Assembly: GCA_018335795.1 (NCBI GenBank) | Contig: JAGXRP010000033.1 | Location: 255,973 to 319,972, forward strand | Reading direction: 5' to 3' | Source of the DNA: Desulfobulbaceae bacterium | GTDB lineage: Bacteria; Bacteroidota; Ignavibacteria; Kapaibacteriales; UBA2268 | Length of the DNA stretch: 64,000 bases | Translations under genes and position numbers: made by a program | Notes under the pieces: generated by a model | Seen by the model: the letters and a program-made list of their open reading frames with translations, nothing else | What the model was told of the DNA's origin: nothing | The model's database searches: none | Shown here: in pieces, positions 19,366-28,385 of the stretch | How the letters are laid out: each line of letters begins with the position of its first letter | How positions within the stretch are numbered: the first letter of the stretch is position 1

Positions 19366-20310
19366 ATGTTGCTCGGAATTGATATTGGCGGTACATCTAT
19401 AAAAGTTGGCGTTTTCGATATTGATTTCACTTTAATAAAAAAATATTCCTTCCCGACAAAATCTTTCGATAATTCATCATCTTTTTTCGATTTTCTAAAC
19501 CAAGATATTTCAATAATTTCAGATGCATATAGCGTTGAAGCGATTGGCATCGGTATTCCAGGATTATTATCAAAAGAATTGATTTTAGAGAAATCACCAA
19601 ATTTGCAATTTCTCGAGGGCGTCAACCTCGTAGAAAATTTGATCAATAAAATTTCTGTTCCTGTAGTTATAGAAAATGATGCTAATATGGCAGCTTTGAG
19701 CGAACTTATCGGTAAATCAAACGGAAATATAGATAACTTTATTTTTCTAACACTTGGTACCGGTGTTGGAGGTTCAATAATTATTGGAGGACAACCATTC
19801 CAAGGTGACTATGGTTTAGCAGGTGAAATCGGGCATATAATCATTGAAAGTAATTTCGACGAAAATGTTATTGATTATCGGACAGGCACACTCGAATCTA
19901 AATGTGGAAAGCAAGGAATCATTGATTATTACAAATCAATCAAAGGCGAAAACGAATCAATCGGAGTGAAAGAGTTAACAGAATTGGCTGAAAATGGCGA
20001 CCAAATTGCGACTAAAACACTCGACCATACTGCATTTCACCTTGCATCAGGAATTTTATCGGTTATTCATACTTTGAATATTTGCAAAATAGTCATTGGT
20101 GGTGGAATTGCAAATTCAAATTATTTATTACAAAAAACCACAAATTACGTCAACAAACGTGTTATGTATGAAAATAAAGCTCTAATTTCTATAAATAGAG
20201 CAAAGCACAATGAAGATTCCGGCGTTTATGGTGCCGCTTATTGTGCGAAAACAAAATTGTTATCCATTCAACAAAAGGAAAAAAATGAAAGAAATGATTT
20301 TAACAAGTAA
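19366..20310 (+). CDS. ROK family protein (glucokinase-like)
   Basis: 314 residues, with an ASKHA sugar-kinase fold. ATP-binding [15 protein letters not shown] at the N-terminus; catalytic Asp in [11 protein letters not shown]; phosphate loop [13 protein letters not shown]; and the AGEIGHI motif whose His normally binds zinc. The usual zinc cluster CxCGxxGCxE is degenerate: the segment reads [11 protein letters not shown] with one of three cysteines. Length fits ROK glucokinases (about 300-320), and no N-terminal winged helix is present, so it is a kinase rather than a ROK repressor. Substrate (glucose, N-acetylmannosamine or other) is undetermined. The last 26 bases overlap ridA. Confidence 0.85.
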   Translation: MLLGIDIGGTSIKVGVFDIDFTLIKKYSFPTKSFDNSSSFFDFLNQDISIISDAYSVEAIGIGIPGLLSKELILEKSPNLQFLEGVNLVENLINKISVPVVIENDANMAALSELIGKSNGNIDNFIFLTLGTGVGGSIIIGGQPFQGDYGLAGEIGHIIIESNFDENVIDYRTGTLESKCGKQGIIDYYKSIKGENESIGVKELTELAENGDQIATKTLDHTAFHLASGILSVIHTLNICKIVIGGGIANSNYLLQKTTNYVNKRVMYENKALISINRAKHNEDSGVYGAAYCAKTKLLSIQQKEKNERNDFNK

Positions 20311-20662
20311 CGCTCCGGCTCCAATCGGACCATATTCACAAGCGGTCAGAGCCGAAGGAAAATTCATTTTCATCTCAGGGCAAATCCCCTTTACTCACGA
20401 AGGAATTTTAGTAGGAGATGGAATAAGTATTCAAACTCAACAATCAATCAGAAATATTGCAGCTATTTTGGAATCAGTCGGATTGACATTAGAAAATGTG
20501 GTTAAAACAACCGTTTTGCTCAAAAATATGGAACATTTTGCCGATATGAACGAGATGTACAATCAATTTTTTGAAACAAGCAAACCCGCTCGTGCGGCGT
20601 ATGAAGTAGCTCGCCTTCCGAAAGATGTATTAGTTGAAATTGAAGCAATTGCAGTTTATTAA
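20285..20662 (+). CDS. ridA: RidA family enamine/imine deaminase
   Basis: 125 residues from ATG 20285, which has AAAAGGA six to seven bases upstream; an earlier in-frame ATG (20210) lies inside the ROK gene and adds residues with no family match. RidA hydrolyses reactive 2-aminoacrylate and related imines formed by PLP enzymes. Signatures: [21 protein letters not shown], and the C-terminal [24 protein letters not shown] with the catalytic Arg (ARAAYE) and Glu. The size matches the YjgF/YER057c family. It is in the same run as gcvPA, a PLP enzyme subunit, which may be coincidental. Confidence 0.94.
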   Translation: MKEMILTSNAPAPIGPYSQAVRAEGKFIFISGQIPFTHEGILVGDGISIQTQQSIRNIAAILESVGLTLENVVKTTVLLKNMEHFADMNEMYNQFFETSKPARAAYEVARLPKDVLVEIEAIAVY

Positions 20663-20675
20663 TCTGACAAAAAGA

Positions 20676-21203
20676 TTGAATATTTTCGACAAAATATTAC
20701 TGTTTTCATTTATATTCGTTGCAAATATCTCATTTTGTTTTTCGCAAAATGAAGTTGATACAACAGAAGTAGAAAACCAAGCTAAGAAGCCAAAATTTGA
20801 AATGACTAAGTCCCCTTCCGGTGCGATTTATCGCTCGTTGATTTTGCCCGGTTGGGGACAATACTATGTTGAAAGTTATTGGAAAGCTCCAATTTTTCTG
20901 GCAGGCGCTCTCGGACTTTATGCCTCAATTGTTTATAATCAAGTTGAGTATAACAATTATGCTGAAATTCTTGAAGGGATGTCAAAAGATAACCCTGAGT
21001 ACGAAATAACATTACTCAGACGAGAATACTTCAGAGACAATCGAGATATGAGCGGATTTTATCTCATTGGAGTTTATGTTTTGGCTGCAGTTGATGCTTA
21101 TGTTGGGGCACATTTATTCGACTTTGAAGTTGAGGAAAACCTGAGTGTTGGCTTTATTCCCCATTCAATGAATCCCAGAGTAGCAGTATTTATAAGATTT
21201 TGA
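20676..21203 (+). CDS. DUF5683 family membrane-associated protein
   Basis: I favour a TTG start at 20676 (after AAAAAGA), giving 175 residues with a signal peptide: basic start, hydrophobic ILLFSFIFVANISFCF, cleavage after FS. Another TTG at 20634 would overlap ridA. The conserved core SGAIYRSLILPGWGQYYVESYWKAP is the DUF5683 hallmark found in Bacteroidota; two membrane segments follow (FLAGALGLYASIVY and FYLIGVYVLAAVDAYVGAHL). The C-terminal VGFIPHSMNPRVAVFIRF is an outer-membrane-like ending. Function unknown. The last 14 bases overlap the convergent phosphatase gene. Confidence 0.8.
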   Translation: MNIFDKILLFSFIFVANISFCFSQNEVDTTEVENQAKKPKFEMTKSPSGAIYRSLILPGWGQYYVESYWKAPIFLAGALGLYASIVYNQVEYNNYAEILEGMSKDNPEYEITLLRREYFRDNRDMSGFYLIGVYVLAAVDAYVGAHLFDFEVEENLSVGFIPHSMNPRVAVFIRF

Positions 21204-24009
21204 CAATCAACAATGTCATGTCATCGAATTGCATGGTTTCATTTGTGTAATTTCTTATATCATCAAAAATAGCATCTTTGATTTCAAGTGTTGATAAGTG
21301 AGAAGTTGACTGAAGCACACTTGCCAATCTTTCATCTCCATAATCATCATTTTCATGGTTACGGCTATCTGTAATTCCATCAGTATATAGCAAGATTATA
21401 TCACCCTTGGTTATTTTCCTGTGATATTCTTCAAGATTTGAAGCAAAAGTTTCTGAGTCAGTCAAACCCAACCCCATGCCGATTGGTTTGATAAGTTCAG
21501 TTTTTCCGGTAATTGAATCGAAATATAAAAGTGGATTATGACCGGCACGTACTATTCTCAAAGTCATATCGGAAGTACTCAATTTCGCGGTAAGAGCAGT
21601 CACAAAGAAACTTTTATCAATTTTCTTATGAAGTTGAGTATTGGCATAAATCATCAGATTGCGTGGCGAAAGGTCGAAAACATTTAAAGTACGAATGACA
21701 CCCTGAATTTTTGACATATATAATGCCGCCGAAGTTCCCTTTCCACTAACATCACCTATAATGAACGTGTGTGATTTCCCATCTTTGCTCGGTAAATAAT
21801 CGTAAAAATCTCCTCCAACTTCTAAAGCCGGAATAGAATCACCAAAAATATCAAAGCCATCAATGTCAGGAGCTTTGGAAGGCAAAGAAGCTGTTTGGAT
21901 TTGTCTTGCAAATTCGAGTTCGTGTCTTATTCTCTCTTGTTGAGTTAGCTTTTCATATAATAATGAATTATTTATTGTGACAGAAGCTTGGTTGGCAATA
22001 GATTTGAGCAAATCAATTTCGTCATGTGTCAACCCGGTTTCAGATAATTTTTCACCCAATAAGATTACACCATTGAATTGGTCTCGAGTTTTTATTGGTA
22101 CTAAATTTTCAATTTCATATTTATAGTACACTTCTTTAATACCATCAGGTAAATAATCAGTTGAAAAAACGCCATTGAATTCCTTCAAATAAAAGGTGAA
22201 CCTTCTGGAAAGTGATTTGTTGAAGTTTTCCAATTCCAAACCTTCAAATCCACCATAATTTTGATAACGAATTAATTGGTCAGTACCATAAATAATGATG
22301 CCGAATCTTTTGAAACCAATGACCCTATCAAGATTTTCCATAAATGTATCGGCAATTGTTTCAACTCCTGAGCTTGGTTCGATAGATTCGAATACTTGGG
22401 AATAGACAGATTTGTAGTTAATAGTCTGCCGGTCAAATTTCTTATTTAGCCAAATTGATGTGTTCAAACGGAGTTGGTAAACGCCGAAAAATGCTATAAC
22501 CGAAGCACCTAATAAAATAAAGAATTCGATTCGTTTGGAATTGCTACCAATCTCATTATCGCCCAAAACTTCGATTGCAGTGCCTGTAAAAACAATCTCC
22601 GGAACTTTGATATCAATACCGGTGATAAAGAATATAACAGCAGCAAGTACCAAAATAAACATGCCGTTGACAAGTGTAAGAGCAAATGCAAAGATTATAT
22701 TGCGTCGAAATTTGAAATCAAAATCCAAAAGTCTGTATCGCCAAATTGTATAAGCGATTCCGATAGGTATCATGAATATGACTAAAGGAAGAAATTCAAC
22801 AACTGTAGTTACATATTCTCGGCTCATCAAATTATAATTTTGGATAATCAAATCGAAAATCATAAATGATGATACAGCAAAGATAATTATTCTTATAAAA
22901 AGGCTTTTGCGTTTTTCTTCTTTCTTGAAATGCTTTCTATTCCAAATAAAAAGAACTACAAAATACAGCAAAATGGCAGTTACTCCATACATGAATAAAT
23001 ATGGCATGTATGATTTGATATGGAGAAAATAAAGTATCGAAGCTAATGAGAATAAAATCGCAGCCATGAGATAACCAACTAAAATTGGCTTTTGTTTCTT
23101 GATGATTTGGGGCTTTTCCGAAGGAAAATACAATGCTGTGTGAAAGAATAATGGAGTACTGAATATTAAAACGAAATTCGTCACAAAAAAACCAACTTCC
23201 GACAATAAAATCTGGTCATGAGGCACTCTGACAAATAAGTGAAACAAAAGCATACCAACAAAAATTATTGATATAGAAATCATTCTACCTGCAACTAAGT
23301 TGGGTTTGTTGAAACCAATCCAAAATCCTAAGATTAAAGTAAGAACGCTAGTAGTAAGACTAACTAAGGAATACCAACTTATTCCGATTTTAGAAAGTGC
23401 TACTTTTACTTCGAACTTTTTTTCAAACCTTAATACTTCATATAAAATTTCATTGCCACTACCTAAGCGTCTCATTAGCCTATCTGCTTCAAAAATATCT
23501 TTGAAAGATTTGCCATTAACTCGGATAATCAAATCACCTTGCTTTAGCCCTGCCCTATCCGAAGCTCCACCTTCTGTCACGGAATTAACCCACGCTGACA
23601 TTGGCACAAAAACTGTGAACCGCTCCGGAATGTCTGACTTTTTTACTTCAATTGTAATTGGTTTTCGAACTTGAAGATTCAAAAACTTAAGTTTGACAGT
23701 TGAATTTGGTGTAATTTGCTCAAGATAATCATTATACTCATAGTTTGGTGGCGCAAATGATGAGTCATTGATAGCAAGAAGTACATGTCCGGGCTTAATA
23801 GTGTCGAGTTTATTTGTCCCATTGTCGAGATTAATGCCGATTATGGGTTTGGTATTGTAGTTGAAATCGTTTAATTGAGTGTAAAGATTATCGTCTGTAG
23901 TGCTTGTAATAAGTAAGTAAAAAACAAGTACAATATGACTTACAGCCAGCAATGAAGCAATGGCAATTATATATTTGAATACATTCGGATTTTTGTCCCA
24001 GTAAGTCAC
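21190..24009 (-). CDS. Membrane PDZ-GAF-SpoIIE/PP2C phosphatase (RsbU-like)
   Basis: 939 residues from a GTG start. Order: one N-terminal membrane segment (about 13-34); a degenerate PDZ-like region (about 55-125); a clear PDZ (about 130-205, with ASDRAGLKQGDLIIRVNG near residue 151); eight or nine membrane helices (about 215-515); a GAF domain (about 545-690); a coiled linker with RIRHELEFARQIQTASLP; and a SpoIIE-type PP2C domain. The latter has metal-binding Asp in EVGGDFYDYL (about residue 734), GDVSGKGTSAALYMS (about 751) and DGITDSRN near the end. Such enzymes dephosphorylate STAS anti-anti-sigma proteins in partner-switching stress pathways. No STAS protein or anti-sigma kinase is adjacent. 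The PDZ probably faces the periplasm or sits at the membrane (inference). Confidence 0.9.
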   Translation of the reverse strand: MTYWDKNPNVFKYIIAIASLLAVSHIVLVFYLLITSTTDDNLYTQLNDFNYNTKPIIGINLDNGTNKLDTIKPGHVLLAINDSSFAPPNYEYNDYLEQITPNSTVKLKFLNLQVRKPITIEVKKSDIPERFTVFVPMSAWVNSVTEGGASDRAGLKQGDLIIRVNGKSFKDIFEADRLMRRLGSGNEILYEVLRFEKKFEVKVALSKIGISWYSLVSLTTSVLTLILGFWIGFNKPNLVAGRMISISIIFVGMLLFHLFVRVPHDQILLSEVGFFVTNFVLIFSTPLFFHTALYFPSEKPQIIKKQKPILVGYLMAAILFSLASILYFLHIKSYMPYLFMYGVTAILLYFVVLFIWNRKHFKKEEKRKSLFIRIIIFAVSSFMIFDLIIQNYNLMSREYVTTVVEFLPLVIFMIPIGIAYTIWRYRLLDFDFKFRRNIIFAFALTLVNGMFILVLAAVIFFITGIDIKVPEIVFTGTAIEVLGDNEIGSNSKRIEFFILLGASVIAFFGVYQLRLNTSIWLNKKFDRQTINYKSVYSQVFESIEPSSGVETIADTFMENLDRVIGFKRFGIIIYGTDQLIRYQNYGGFEGLELENFNKSLSRRFTFYLKEFNGVFSTDYLPDGIKEVYYKYEIENLVPIKTRDQFNGVILLGEKLSETGLTHDEIDLLKSIANQASVTINNSLLYEKLTQQERIRHELEFARQIQTASLPSKAPDIDGFDIFGDSIPALEVGGDFYDYLPSKDGKSHTFIIGDVSGKGTSAALYMSKIQGVIRTLNVFDLSPRNLMIYANTQLHKKIDKSFFVTALTAKLSTSDMTLRIVRAGHNPLLYFDSITGKTELIKPIGMGLGLTDSETFASNLEEYHRKITKGDIILLYTDGITDSRNHENDDYGDERLASVLQSTSHLSTLEIKDAIFDDIRNYTNETMQFDDMTLLIVKIL

Positions 24010-24102
24010 TTTCGATTTATTAAAATTTACAATAGTTTTATTACGTTCTCAAAACAAAAAAGTTATAACAATTTAAAAATAATAAAAAATAGGTTAGTAA
24101 AT

Positions 24103-24777
24103 ATGAAAGAATCTCAAATTATTCTTGAATTGCTTCAATCAATGCGTAATGAAATTAACATTGATGGGATGAAAAGATTCGGGATTGAATCTGAAATCAT
24201 ACTCGGCATTTCTATGAAAGAATTGGAAAGTATTAAAAAGCAAATCGGGAAAAACCATACTTTAGCTTTGGAACTCTGGGCAAGCGGAATACATGAAGCA
24301 AGGATGCTTGCTGCAATGATTGCCGAACCAAAAATGGCTACAATCGAACTAATGAACAATTGGGCAAATGATTTTGATAATTGGGCAATTTGTGATAGCG
24401 TTTGTAATAAATATTTTAGAAGAAGTCCCAAAATCATTGAAGCAATTAATATTTGGGTCGAATCTGATAAATTATATGTTAAACGAGCAGCTTTTGCAAG
24501 CATTGCCGTGATTGCGGTTCATATGAAAAAGCTATCAAATGATGATTTTAAGAAGTATTATCAAATGATTGTGGATAATTGCACTGATGAACGCAAACAC
24601 ATCGCCAAGGCTGTTAATTGGGCTTTGAGACAGATTGGCAAACACAATGCAACTTTGTGCGATGAATCAATCGAAATTGCAGAGCTTATAAAAAAGCAAA
24701 ATCCACAAAACAGGACTGCTTTGTGGATTGCAAAAGATGCTATAAGAGAATTAGAAAAGAAGACTTTCAAAAATTGA
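24103..24777 (+). CDS. DNA alkylation repair protein, AlkD-like HEAT repeat
   Basis: 224 residues, all helical, of the AlkD/ALK HEAT-like family that excises N3- and N7-alkylated purines. Seen: LGISMKELESIKKQIGKNH, the LWASGIHEARMLAAMI helix, WANDFDNWAICDSVCNKYF (the conserved W...D...WD-type substrate-facing region), and VKRAAFASIAV with ERKHIAKAVNWALRQIGKHN. Length agrees with family members (about 220-235). Some relatives lack glycosylase activity and bind branched DNA, so activity is inferred. It is a single gene; only two bases separate its stop from that of the convergent pnp gene, with no visible terminator between. Confidence 0.88.
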   Translation: MKESQIILELLQSMRNEINIDGMKRFGIESEIILGISMKELESIKKQIGKNHTLALELWASGIHEARMLAAMIAEPKMATIELMNNWANDFDNWAICDSVCNKYFRRSPKIIEAINIWVESDKLYVKRAAFASIAVIAVHMKKLSNDDFKKYYQMIVDNCTDERKHIAKAVNWALRQIGKHNATLCDESIEIAELIKKQNPQNRTALWIAKDAIRELEKKTFKN

Positions 24778-24779
24778 CA

Positions 24780-27035
24780 TTATCTTCTGTTTCTATCGCG
24801 GTCGCCGCCTCTGTCACGGTCTCGACCTCTATCACCGCCGCCACGACTGTCTCTGCCTCTATCACCGCCACGACTGTCTCTGCTATCGCGGTCACGATTG
24901 TACGGTGGTGGTTCGACATAGCCTTCCGGAGGCGTCAACAATGCTTTGCGACTCAAGCGAAATTTACCGTCACGAGTGATTTCAAGTAATTTTACATCAA
25001 TTTTATCGCCAACAGTCAATACATCGGCTACGTTTTCTACTTTTTCGTAAGCTATTTGTGAGATATGGAGTAAACCTTGTGTTTTAGGGAGGATTTCGAC
25101 AAATGCGCCGAGTCCTTCTCTGATTTCCTTAACAGTAGCGTGATAAATTTCACCTTCTTTCGGTTTGGAAACCAAACCTTCGATTACTAACACAACTTGG
25201 TCCGAGGCTTCTTTGCTTGTTGAAGCAATCAATACAGTACCGTCGTCTTCGATATTGATTTCGACACCATAATCCTTGCATAAACCACGAATAGTCTCTC
25301 CACCAGTCCCAATGACAGCCCCAATCATATCTTGCGGGATAGTCATTGAAGTATATCTTGGTGCATATTGCGAAATATCATCTTTCGGAGTATCAATTAT
25401 TTGGTTCATGATATTCAAAATGTGCAAGCGTCCAATTTTTGCTTGGTTCAAAGCTGTCTTCATTATTTCGAGAGATAATCCTTCGATTTTAATATCCATT
25501 TGGCAAGCAGTGATACCGTCTTCAGTACCTGTGACTTTGAAATCCATATCGCCTAAGAAATCTTCGTCGCCGAGAATATCAGAAAGTACAGCTACTTTGT
25601 CTCCTTCCTTAATCAATCCCATCGCAATTCCAGCAACCGGTTTTTTCATCGGTACACCTGCTTCAAAAAGTGCCATTGAACCTGCACATACAGTTGCCAT
25701 TGAAGATGAGCCGTTAGATTCCAAAATATCGGAAACAACTCTCATTGTATAAGGGAAATCTGCGGCATCAGGCAGCATACCTTTTAAAGCTCTCAAAGCC
25801 AAATTTCCATGACCGACTTCTCTACGACTTGTGCCAAACATTCTACCGACTTCGCCGGTTGAAAATGGCGGGAAATTGTAATGAAGCATGAAACGTTCGG
25901 ATTGGAGAGGAAGTAATCCGTCTATCATTTGTTCATCGCGGTTAGTTCCGAGAGTAACAGATGTCAAACTTTGTGTTTCGCCACGGGTAAAGAGTGCTGA
26001 ACCATGAGTACGAGGTAATAAACCAACTTCACCGCTGATAGCGCGAATATCCGAAGTGCCTCTACCATCAAGACGAATCTTATCGTCAAGAATCATCAAT
26101 CTCATCAATCTCTTTTCGAGTTCTGAAACGACTTTTGAAGTATATTTTTCGATTTGGGGAGCAATTTCTTCATTTTCGGCGAATTCTTCAGTCATTTTCA
26201 AAACTGCTTTGTCAAAGATTGCTCTACGTTGCTCTTGTCTTTCACTTTTTGTAGTGATTTTGTGAACATAAGTATTCAAATCATCTTCAATTTCATTTAC
26301 TATGAGGTCATAAACTTCATCGGGAATTTCATTAACAAGAACTTCGCGTTTTTCATTGCTATATTGTGCCAATAATTGATTTTGCAAACCATTCAATACT
26401 TTGATTTCCTTGTGAGCATATTCAAGAGCTTGAACGAATAGTTCTTCGCTGATTTCTTTAGATTCGCCCTCAACCATCAAAATCGCATTATCTGTACCTG
26501 CAACGATAATATCAAGAACAGATTCTTTCAATTGGTCGTAAGAAGGATTCGAGATAAATTCGCCATCAATCATACCAACTCTCACTTCCGAAAGCGGCCC
26601 ATTGAATGGAATACTTGAGATAAGCAATGCTGCGGAAGCGCCCACTGCAGCTAAAGTATCGGGGTCGTTGTCTGAGTCAGCCGAATATACTGAAGCGATA
26701 ATTTGTGTTTCGTAATTCCAACCCTTTGTAATCATAGGTCTGATTGGTCTGTCTATCAAACGCGAGGTTAAAATCTCCTTTTCGCTCGGTCTTCCTTCTC
26801 TTTTGATGTAACCACCGGGAATTTTACCGGCAGCTGAGGTTTTTTCTCGATATTCGACTTGTAGAGGCAAAAAATCAATATCAAGTTTTGGGGTATCTGC
26901 GGCAACAACCGTTACTAATACATAAGTATCCCCGCAACTAACCATGACAGCACCGTTGGAGAATTTTGCAAAGCGACCGGTTTCTAAGGTGTATTCCTTG
27001 CCGTGAAAATCTAAAGATACGCTAACTTTTGACAT
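24780..27035 (-). CDS. pnp: Polyribonucleotide nucleotidyltransferase (PNPase)
   Basis: 751 residues. Phosphorolytic 3'-5' exoribonuclease of RNA turnover. Two RNase PH domains (about 1-220 and 310-550, with RRDGRGTSDIR-like RLDGRGTSDIRAI and FPYTMRVVSDILESNGSSSMA), an all-helical domain between, a KH domain (IGAVIGTGGETIRGL) and an S1 domain (YHATVKEIREGLGAFVEILP). The final ~35 residues are an unusual Arg/Asp/Gly-rich tail encoded by short DNA repeats. It is last in the nusA operon and separated from rpsO by a strong terminator, so it may depend on read-through or its own promoter. Confidence 0.97.
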   Translation of the reverse strand: MSKVSVSLDFHGKEYTLETGRFAKFSNGAVMVSCGDTYVLVTVVAADTPKLDIDFLPLQVEYREKTSAAGKIPGGYIKREGRPSEKEILTSRLIDRPIRPMITKGWNYETQIIASVYSADSDNDPDTLAAVGASAALLISSIPFNGPLSEVRVGMIDGEFISNPSYDQLKESVLDIIVAGTDNAILMVEGESKEISEELFVQALEYAHKEIKVLNGLQNQLLAQYSNEKREVLVNEIPDEVYDLIVNEIEDDLNTYVHKITTKSERQEQRRAIFDKAVLKMTEEFAENEEIAPQIEKYTSKVVSELEKRLMRLMILDDKIRLDGRGTSDIRAISGEVGLLPRTHGSALFTRGETQSLTSVTLGTNRDEQMIDGLLPLQSERFMLHYNFPPFSTGEVGRMFGTSRREVGHGNLALRALKGMLPDAADFPYTMRVVSDILESNGSSSMATVCAGSMALFEAGVPMKKPVAGIAMGLIKEGDKVAVLSDILGDEDFLGDMDFKVTGTEDGITACQMDIKIEGLSLEIMKTALNQAKIGRLHILNIMNQIIDTPKDDISQYAPRYTSMTIPQDMIGAVIGTGGETIRGLCKDYGVEINIEDDGTVLIASTSKEASDQVVLVIEGLVSKPKEGEIYHATVKEIREGLGAFVEILPKTQGLLHISQIAYEKVENVADVLTVGDKIDVKLLEITRDGKFRLSRKALLTPPEGYVEPPPYNRDRDSRDSRGGDRGRDSRGGGDRGRDRDRGGDRDRNRR
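24826..24882. repeat. Short tandem repeat encoding the RDG-rich tail of PNPase
   Basis: Two copies of a unit starting CCTCTATCACCGCC and ending ACGACTGTCTCTG (24826-24855, 30 bases; 24856-24882, 27 bases), differing by one GCC triplet. They are flanked by related degenerate triplets. Length changes keep the reading frame. Confidence 0.6.
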
Positions 27036-27072
27036 AATATATCAATTATAATTTAACAATAATGTTCGGATG

Positions 27073-27098
27073 AAAAAAAAAACGGCGAAATCGCCGTT
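27073..27098 (-). terminator. Strong intrinsic terminator between rpsO and pnp
   Basis: AACGGCGA (27081-27088) and TCGCCGTT (27091-27098) form an 8-base perfect stem. On the minus strand it is followed by a run of eight or more T residues (27080-27073). It begins seven bases after the rpsO stop. Confidence 0.9.
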
Positions 27099-27104
27099 CT
27101 TTAG

Positions 27105-27371
27105 TTATTTACGAAGTGATAAGGCGGCTATCACCTGGCGGTAACGGCTGATATCGTTCTCCATCAAATACTTAAGAAGCTTGCGTCTTTTTGATACTAA
27201 CCTAATCAAACCTCTACGACTGTGGTGGTCTTTTTTATGTGTATCAAGATGACCTGTCAGATGACTAATCCTCAAGGTAAACAATGCAATTTGGACTTCC
27301 GGCTTGCCGGAATCAGTTTGGTCTGCACCAAACTTTTTAACAGCTTCTAACTTTTGTTCAGATGTAATCAT
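27105..27371 (-). CDS. rpsO: 30S ribosomal protein S15
   Basis: 88 residues, the exact usual S15 length. S15 binds the central domain of 16S rRNA early in 30S assembly. Visible: TDSGKPEVQIALFTLRISHLTGHL and the rRNA-contact segment HKKDHHSRRGLIRLVSKRRKLLKYL, with the conserved HxxDxHSRRGL core. The start ATG is preceded by AAGGAAATTTT. The gene order ribF-rpsO-pnp is widely conserved. Directly followed by a perfect terminator, so pnp is partly uncoupled. Confidence 0.98.
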   Translation of the reverse strand: MITSEQKLEAVKKFGADQTDSGKPEVQIALFTLRISHLTGHLDTHKKDHHSRRGLIRLVSKRRKLLKYLMENDISRYRQVIAALSLRK

Positions 27372-27428
27372 CTAAAATTTCCTTAAAATTTTTCCTATTA
27401 AACGAATTTTAAAAATACGACTTTTTTT

Positions 27429-28385
27429 TCAAATAATAAAATCATTTTTATGATTTGAGAGTAATTTCATCGAATTTTCTTTATCTATAACGAGTTGATT
27501 AGTCAATTCGTTTAAACTATTGAACTTTTGCTCATGTCTCAAGAAACTATGAAAATTAATCCGCAGTTCTTTGCCATAAATGTCCGAATCAAAATCAAAG
27601 AAATGTACTTCGAGCGAAATTTGTCTTTCATCACTCACAGTGGGTCTATACCCTACATTTGCCATGCCCCAATAATGAATTCCATCAATTACTGAGCTAA
27701 CTAAATAAACTCCAATTGCAGGCATAATTTTAAATTCATAGGGAACGCCTACATTTGCAGTGGGAAATCCAATCGTAGAACCGCGTTTGGCACCTCTGCC
27801 CACGATTCCAGATACAAAAAATGTATAACCTAATAATTCATTTGCCATTTCAATTTCGTTTGATTGCAATGCGGTTCTGACTTTTGTACTCGAAATAATA
27901 ATATCGCCATCTTTGAATGGTTCGATTTTTTCGATCTCAAAGCCGAACTCTATTGCTAAAGCTCTCAATAAATCAATATTACCGGAACGATTTTTACCAA
28001 AAGTATGGTCATAACCAATTAAAATTTTGTTGAAACCAATTTTTTCATAAAGATAATCGATGATAAATTCTCTTCCGGAAAGCTGGGAGAAATCGAAATC
28101 GAATTTGATAACAAAAACGTGTTCGATATTATTACGCTCAAAAAGCAACAAACGTTCCTCAGTAGAGGTGAGCAGCGATAATTTTGGTTTATCAGGCTTA
28201 CCGAGAACTAATCTAGGATGCGGGTCGAAAGTCACAACTAAATGTTCGGAATTGCTTGATTGGGCATCATTGAGCAAAGTTCTGAATATTTGCTTATGAC
28301 CGATATGTACTCCATCAAAAGTGCCGACGGTCAGAATCCTATTACTTAATTTATCTATCTCACTAAGAGAATTATAAACTTTCAA
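27429..28385 (-). CDS. ribF: Bifunctional riboflavin kinase/FAD synthetase
   Basis: 318 residues from a TTG start at 28385 overlapping truB by 14 bases; no ATG is available before the catalytic motif. N-terminal FMN adenylyltransferase domain with VGTFDGVHIGHKQIF (nucleotidyltransferase GxxHxGH) and SSTKVRTAL; C-terminal riboflavin kinase domain (about 180-310) with GRGAKRGSTIGFPTANV, GVYLV and HFFDFDSDIYG. It makes FMN and FAD from riboflavin in two steps. Its place after truB matches many bacterial nusA operons. The final segment is a helical extension ending in SNHKNDFII. Confidence 0.95.
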   Translation of the reverse strand: MKVYNSLSEIDKLSNRILTVGTFDGVHIGHKQIFRTLLNDAQSSNSEHLVVTFDPHPRLVLGKPDKPKLSLLTSTEERLLLFERNNIEHVFVIKFDFDFSQLSGREFIIDYLYEKIGFNKILIGYDHTFGKNRSGNIDLLRALAIEFGFEIEKIEPFKDGDIIISSTKVRTALQSNEIEMANELLGYTFFVSGIVGRGAKRGSTIGFPTANVGVPYEFKIMPAIGVYLVSSVIDGIHYWGMANVGYRPTVSDERQISLEVHFFDFDSDIYGKELRINFHSFLRHEQKFNSLNELTNQLVIDKENSMKLLSNHKNDFII

